Shown here: in pieces, positions 58,245-64,000 of the stretch
How positions within the stretch are numbered: the stretch's first letter is position 1
Layout of the letters: each line of letters starts with the position of its first letter
DNA from: Crocodylus rhombifer
Lineage: Eukaryota > Chordata > Crocodylia > Crocodylidae
Direction of reading: 5' to 3'
Length of the DNA: 64,000 nucleotides
Assembly: GCA_038503035.1 (NCBI GenBank)
Contig: JAVSML010000030.1
Span: 434,001 to 498,000 of the forward strand
The notes under the pieces: model-generated
Told to the model about the DNA's origin: nothing
What the model saw: only the letters and a program-made list of their open reading frames with translations
The model's database searches: none
Translations under genes and position numbers: made by a program

Positions 58245-58711
58245 GGGCATGTCCTGATACACACTGTGGCACCCCAGGCCCATCTGTAGTGCCGTGAACC
58301 ACACCAGCAGCACATGCAGGCATTCACCATGCTGCTGATTTGCAGCATGGTGATTTTTTTGACACTGAGAAGTCCTGGTGTCAAAAAAACCTATGCCTGA
58401 AAACTGTGGGTTAGCACATGGGGTGGCAGCATGTGCTGCCTGAAACCAGAGCCTGGCCAGCCAGAGCCATGCTGCCAGCCAGGCTCAGCATGCCATATCG
58501 CTGCTTCTGGAGCCCCAGGAGGCCCGCAGGACTCCAGATAAGGCTGCTGGGGCCAGCCCAGGTGCTGGCCCCAGCCTCCTATACCTCACCTGGGGCAATT
58601 TGCCTCACACCTGAGTGGGCATACACAGGTGTTCCCTGGGAACAAGTAGCAGTGACACACACTTGTATTTGTCCTGAGGGAACTCATTCACATGATCATC
58701 TGGAGGCGCCC
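58245..58711 (+). mobile_element. Hairpin MITE copy C, 467 bp
   Basis: Ends 'gggcatgtcctgatacacac' and, reverse-complemented, 'gggcgcctccagatgatcat'. Two successive perfect stems: CACCATGCTGC (58325-58335 with 58342-58352) and TTTTTTTGACAC (58354-58365 with 58378-58389). Long shared sequence with copies A (37717, inverted) and B (54301), for example 'cagagcctggccagccagag'. A 116-codon minus-strand frame overlaps it by chance. Confidence 0.75.
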
Positions 58712-60428
58712 ATTATGTTTTTTCATATGTACTACAGAACCTAAATAGAAACAATTTTAGAAATTATTTTAGATTTTTAACATAGCGTTGACTTGACTTT
58801 TCTCTCAACTGGCTCGACATTGGTCGAACTCTAAAGACTTCACTAGAGTTCCACCCGGCTGAATAACAGCTCCTGCAAAGAAACCTCCACTAGAGTCTTA
58901 CCCCTGTTTGGGCACCTTTTGGAGGCTTGCCCCTGTGTAAGTAAAAACAGAATGAACCAATATTGGGACTATATTTATTTTTGTACATTTTTCTTTCTCC
59001 CCAACACTCTTTTACATTTAACCACCAGACTCTACGTCCCCACACAGATTTACATTTACTCCTATACCTTCATTACCATGTATGGGAGACAGATGGCAAT
59101 ATATAGTCCTTAGTGAGCGGATGCAATGGAGGCTTAGGCTTTATAAGTACAGAAGAGCTTTGATGAAGGAAAAAATCCTGGAAGGAAAATGGATCTATGA
59201 GTATGATGCAGCCATGAACATCTTTACTGTTATAGCAGAAACCAACAGCATCCATTTTGTTTAGGAGCTCTGAAATGGCCTTATTCCAGAAGATGGTCTC
59301 CTGGGTGATTTGGACTAGACTTTGACTTCATGGCCAAGTTTTCATGCAGTGTAAGTTGCTTTTTCTTGTAATAGTATATGTGCTGCTCTGGCAGATGTTT
59401 TATTTTCACAATGCTTTTTTCCAAAATCAACACTACAGAGTGATACTGCTTGGCTTTGATGGTATAATCCTGACTAAAAAAGCCTTCTGGCACATACGAT
59501 AGAGACGTGTGATATGTGTGCTGCTGTGTTTATAACAGATATGCCACTGATCAACCTCCTGTTCGGGTTGAACCCCCGCATACTTTTTGGACATTCTCTC
59601 CCTAGCCTCCCATATGGTTTTGGGAGACTCTGAGTTTCATGGTCTGACTCCTACCTTCTGTGGAGCAAAAGCAGCAGATTGAAGAACCCATACACCCCCC
59701 GCATACAAGCAGGAACAGACACAAACCTTCTGCCTTTCAGTAGAAAGAAAGAGCAGCTGGCAAGAACATGACAGGCATTTCTTCCTTCAATAATTTTCTT
59801 CCCATTTCCTTTCCACCCACCTTTTTCTCTTTGGTTGTTTGTCCCTGGATCATTTCGTACTCCAGGTGGTGTTTCCTTCTAAGTGAAGAATTTAAAGATT
59901 GAAGTGCCAGCACCTTTGCTACCTCAAGTAATAGCCTGTGCAATGTGCAAACATCTGTGTTACTGGCTGTGTAGTTAGCAGGCTTGAGTGAAATTATCTG
60001 TTCTATAATGGATACCTTGGATGGAAGTGAATACTTCCCACCAAAATGGAATATTTGCTTTCCATTGCTCAGGTATAGATGGTAACTTTAGAATGGCTAT
60101 GGAGGTTCCTACAGCACTGCAGAGAGTGCTTTCTTATATTGGATTGGGAAGGAACGGAGACCAAGATACGTTAATAAGATAACCAGCACCAATGTCTATT
60201 CTTTAATCTGGGATAGAGATTGATGAATAATTCACTATAATTTATTGCAAATTTAGCTTATTTTTTAGTAAACAAATCTTTCAGAAGCTGATTCTTATTT
60301 CTATAAATATTTATTATTCATAGGTATATGCCAAATAGGTTGCATAAGACATTCTCTAATTTATCACTTGGAATCTGCTGTTTTTTAATATTGGTGTGTG
60401 ACCCATCACTTCAGCCATGATGTCTATT
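58712..60428. other. Unassigned non-coding stretch
   Basis: No gene recognised. Frames are 70 codons or fewer and featureless. Confidence 0.45.
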
Positions 60429-61243
60429 AGGGGTGTGTGAAATTGGCTGTATTTGATTTGAATTCAGATTTGGCCTGAATCAGGGACAGTGATTCGATTT
60501 GTTGATTCAGATCACTGTCCTCAATTTGATTTGTCTGAATCCCAATCTCAAGATTCGATGCTGATTCGGAGAATCAGTGATTCAGCCATAGACACAGCTT
60601 TAAATGTTTTTTCAACATACCTCGGGGTACCAGGTGTGGCTTGTGAACGCTGCCATGCTGGGGTGGATGGAGTGTCCCACAGGACCGCGCCTTCCCCTCC
60701 CCCCCCGAGTGCTTGGCAGCAAACCTGGAAGTGGACTGGAAGTACTTCCAGTCCACTTTTGGGTCTGCCACTGAGTGTGCAGGGGGCCCCCCTGATGCTC
60801 CCCGGGCTCAGCAGCTGGCTGCAGGAGGACCCTGGGTACCTTCCCAGACCCAGGAGGCACCAGTTGCCGAGCCAGGGGAGTGCCATGTGCTCCCTGGCAG
60901 ACCCAGAAGTGAACTGGAAGTGCTTCTGGTCCATGTCTGGGTCTGCTGCTGAGCACTCTGGGGAGACCCCTGCGCTCCAGTAGGATGCTTCATCTGCCCC
61001 AGCATCTCGTCATTCACTAGCCGTCTGGTACTTTATGGTATGAAGAAAAAACATTTAAAGCTGTGTCTATGTCCGGATTGCTGAATCTTTCCAAATTTTT
61101 CCGAATTGTTTCAGAGGGTTCCAATTCAATTCAGAGAGATTAAAGGGTCTCCTGATTCAATTCATATTTGGAGATTTGGCCACTGAATCAGGCCGAATCT
61201 CCGCCGAATCGAATCAAGGACCAAAGCTTTGCACAGCCTACTC
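60429..61243. mobile_element. Non-autonomous DNA transposon, about 815 bp, with palindromic interior
   Basis: The left end 'ggggtgtgtgaaattggctg' and the reverse complement of the right end, 'ggctgtgcaaagctttggtc', begin long imperfect inverted regions (about 150 bp) rich in 'gattcgaat', 'tgaatcag' and 'gattcagatc' words. The interior repeats 'gaagtgg/aactggaagt.ctt' at 60727 and 60905. The first repeat forms a perfect 30-bp palindrome at 60729-60758. Frames of 128-164 codons on both strands mirror this symmetry. Fragments of the family occur at 47980 and 51205. The ends resemble hAT MITEs, but no clear 8-bp duplication was found. Confidence 0.7.
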
Positions 61244-61599
61244 CTTGACTGAGTAAATCAAACTGTCTGAGTTGGAAAATGACAATCTAAGAATGACAGC
61301 AACAACTAGTGGACAGAGTGCTTCTAGCATGAAGTTTTATATGAGCAGCCAGTATGGGACTTTTGAAAACTGCAGAATTTGCAACATTTCAACAAATACT
61401 TCGGAACAGCATGTAATATGTGTTCATGAGTAACAGTGCTTAATGAGTAAAAGTTAACTGCTTTTCTTTGCAAATATGCTTCTGAATCACTCTTTTGTGT
61501 AATTTGAAACTGTTCTGAGTTGCTCTCTGAGAGGTGTAAGCATTTTGTTACCTTAGTTGAAGTGCATATTCAAGCATACGAGAGCCCTAAATGGAGAAC
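61244..61599. other. Unassigned AT-rich stretch
   Basis: Nothing recognised. Confidence 0.4.
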
Positions 61600-61725
61600 T
61601 GTAAATCAGATTCTCAACCTGGCTCTTTCACCAACTTGTTAGCTGACCTCCAGGAAGCCACTTAACCTTTCTGTCTATCATCCCATCCGGAAGAAGGAGC
61701 TAAAAATAAATGGTTCACAATTAGT
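61600..61725 (+). repeat. MIR-like SINE relic
   Basis: 'cctggctctttcaccaactt' then 'gttagctgacctccaggaag' and 'ccacttaacctttctgtct' follow the order of MIR text ('ggctctgccacttactagctg...caagtcacttaacctctctg'). Confidence 0.65.
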
Positions 61726-61974
61726 GTTTCAAAACTATAGTAGTAAATTTGTGTAAGAGCTTTGAAAATAAGCTCTCATTATTTGAAAAAAATGCTTTTG
61801 TCTTTGGAACTTAATGCAAGTACAAACTGTTGAAACGTCAAAGGTATACATGCAAAATTAAAAGCTACTTCTGAAAGATTGTGTCTAAAATTGCGGCACA
61901 TAAATATTAGCTTTTTGTGAATACAGTAGTTCTGATTAAATAGATAAGTTGTAATATGAATATTTAAGCATTTA

Positions 61975-62165
61975 TGAAGTGCTTTACATGTTTGAAACAT
62001 CATATACTGTAACTTAATCTTCACAATGAGGTGAGTAAAATTTATCAACCCCAATTTTTAGGCAGGTCAATCGAGACAGAAAAGTACAGCAACTTGGTCA
62101 ATGCCACACAGTAAACTGGTGGCAGAACCAAGTGTAGAGTTCAGGACTTGTGGATTCCCAGCCCT
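61975..62165 (-). repeat. MIR/L3-type relic (antisense)
   Basis: 'aacttaatcttcacaatgag' then 'gtgagtaaaatttatcaacc', 'ccaatttttaggcaggtcaa', 'agcaacttggtcaatgccac' and 'acagtaaactggtggcagaa' follow antisense MIR/L3 text base by base with decay. It faces the relic at 61600. Confidence 0.7.
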
Positions 62166-63820
62166 GCACTAACTGTGCAGAACTGTGCCATGTCTGAGAT
62201 AGTAATTGCAAAACTGATAATGAAAACAAATGATCATGTAAATAATGCATGTCTTTAAATGCATCTATACTGTATTTTGTAGGTAGGCAAAATTTGTTGT
62301 TAGGACCTCCTGGCACTACTCATTCCTTCTTTCTTATGTGGTAGCAGGGACAGTGCCTGTCTTGTACTTCAGTTTGCTTAGTACGGTGACCAGACAGCTT
62401 GGAGGAGAAAATGCCCTTTGTTCTCACCATAGGCTGATATCTGCAATGTGGGCACCACTACTGACCATATTGTTATGTGGAAGTGTCTGTGCCTTCTATG
62501 CTTTGTGCAGAAGTTAATGCTGTGCATAGAGCAAGTATACCAGATCAGGTACCTCAGGGGACTTAAGCATGGGATGCCTAGCTTGTGAATTCCAGATGGC
62601 CTTAGCATGCTGAAATAATCAGGTCAGCCCAGATGGCAACAGGTTCTGGAAAAGAGTCTGGTCTGATGAAACCAGGCTCTGTGCACCTTCTTCTCATTGC
62701 TCCCCATGTCCCACCTATGTCCCACCTCTCCAGCTTGTCTTTTCGTCTGTCTTTCTGCCTCATAACCTCTTTCACCTCCACTGTCATTCCTACTTCTCAG
62801 CCACTGTATATTAATATTTGGGGTACTACTTTTAGAGGAGTGGAGGTTGAAAACTGAGAGCCCTTCTAGGATAGACAGTCTGCCCTCTCTCTGTTCTTGT
62901 ACCTGGTACCTAAGTAGTCTTGGTTGCCACGAGAAGAAATTGCAGGAAATACCTTGCCCAGCTTTTATATAATACTCCTGACCTGGAGTATTACTTAGGG
63001 CTGCCAACTCTGTTTGACTCTATTCCAGGAGGTTTCCAGAATGCCAGTGTGCCCATGACACACAACATGAATGTGTCTGCATGCTTGCATATATCAGTTA
63101 TGGATTACAGAGGGTGACCTATTCACCTTTTGCCTAGCATCCTATTGGCTGGGGCACTAAAACAGGCATTTGAGAACTATACCAGCCTGGGTGTTTGGGG
63201 ACATTTTGATACTATCTGTCCTGGATGCACCCTGAGGTGCCTTTGAGAAACACACTTGGGGTGTTCTTACACCTTCAAGATGCCCTTCTGTCCCCAAAAC
63301 CCTTTCTTCCATCTGCTGCTTGACCACTGAGAAGAGACTGAGATGCTTCAAAGGTCATCTCCCTGACCTATGAATGCCCTCTCCCTGTATTTCCTGGAAA
63401 GAGGCTTGCCTGTACAGTCAGATGCTCTTAAATCACAGTTGTGACTGACAATATGTGGGTTGTAAAAGATAACAAAAAGATGTATTGTAAAAACAAAAAC
63501 AAACATAAGAAATCAGTAACCATATGTTGAGCTACAAGATATAAGAACAAACAAACAAAAGGAAATATCAGAACAATAACCTGTTCTCATCTTCCATCTT
63601 AAAACCAAGAATGCGTTTTCTATTCAGCCCAGTAGCTGGGGACTCCAGTGTTTCCCTGTGGCTGGGAAAAAAGTCTTTGGTCTCAAGGCAAAGATTAGGA
63701 ACGTTTTCTTACCTCACAATTTATATACATGATCCACTGAATGCCTGGGGAGCCCATGCTATACATCTAACTTCCTGACTCCCTGAAGTTGTATTTAAGA
63801 GAAAGACTTTCCCATCTCCC
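62166..63820. other. Unassigned non-coding stretch
   Basis: No gene recognised. The 127-codon minus-strand frame at 62624-63007 has no domain and no neighbouring exon-like signal. Confidence 0.45.
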
Positions 63821-64000
63821 TCCACTCAGGGTCAGACCGATCGCCATGTCTGGGGTCAGGATGGAATTTTACCCCATGGTCAGATTGGTATGGGGGACGG
63901 GGTGGGAGGGGTTGGTTGCCTTCCTCCATAGTGGGGGGTACGGCCCTCTACAGGGGATCTCTTGAATGTATATTGATAACATTTTATAGAAACAGGAAAT
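63821..64000 (+). mobile_element. CR1-type 3' untranslated region, cut by window end
   Basis: 'ggtcagaccgatcgccatgt', 'ggggtcaggatggaatttta' and 'ccccatggtcagattggtat' match 32325-32400 closely, then 'attgataacattttatagaa' matches 32462-32480. The remaining 3' tail lies outside the window. Confidence 0.75.

Overview
The window looks like non-coding nuclear DNA from a reptile, most likely a crocodilian, with a turtle as the main alternative. It is low in CpG and packed with decayed CR1 LINE pieces whose 3' ends read like 'aggtccctttcaaccctac...atgaattgatga'. It also holds a Penelope-like retroelement, several hAT, Tigger-like and 3-bp-duplication DNA-transposon derivatives, and old amniote SINE/LINE relics (MIR, L3, CORE-SINE types). 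I found no host protein-coding gene, no complete functional RNA gene and no CRISPR or bacterial-type feature. The longest open frames are either broken CR1 reverse transcriptase or chance frames in GC-rich repeat interiors.

Layout. 1-4.4 kb: a CR1 tail, then GC-rich repeat sequence with a roughly 400-bp imperfect palindrome centred near 2646. 4.4-5.1 kb: a Tigger-like element bounded by TA. 5.8-7.8 kb: a complete 1.96-kb non-autonomous hAT with an exact 8-bp target duplication. 9.5-11.5 kb: a hAT remnant carrying a foldback element, then a member of a GGCTAGGGACA-ended DNA-transposon family. 13.4-18.4 kb: a nested stack in which a CR1 is split by a hAT (exact 8-bp duplication), two minus-strand CR1 pieces follow, and a second hAT copy is split by the best copy of the GGCTAGGGACA family (exact 3-bp duplication). 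18.4-28.4 kb: mostly unassigned AT-rich sequence with one MITE. 28.4-31 kb: two GC-rich minisatellites. 32.2-36.2 kb: the longest CR1 (about 3.1 kb, minus strand), which keeps remnants of the ORF1 esterase and of the ORF2 endonuclease and reverse transcriptase. 36.4-45 kb: a small Tigger-like element, a hairpin-bearing MITE and a CR1 fragment in AT-rich DNA. 46.0-47.6 kb: a minus-strand Penelope-like element with GIY-YIG remnants, interrupted by a tRNA-headed SINE with a CR1-type tail and by an 800-bp hAT-like element. 51.3-52.4 kb: a plus-strand CR1 3' half. 52.8-64 kb: further MITEs, including two more relatives of the hairpin MITE and an 815-bp element with a perfect 30-bp palindrome, then MIR/L3-type relics and a CR1 3' region cut by the window end.

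Nothing here acts together as a pathway. The informative biology is the order of insertions, which can be read from split elements and target duplications. Everything was read by eye, so family names are recognition calls and boundaries without a target duplication are approximate.
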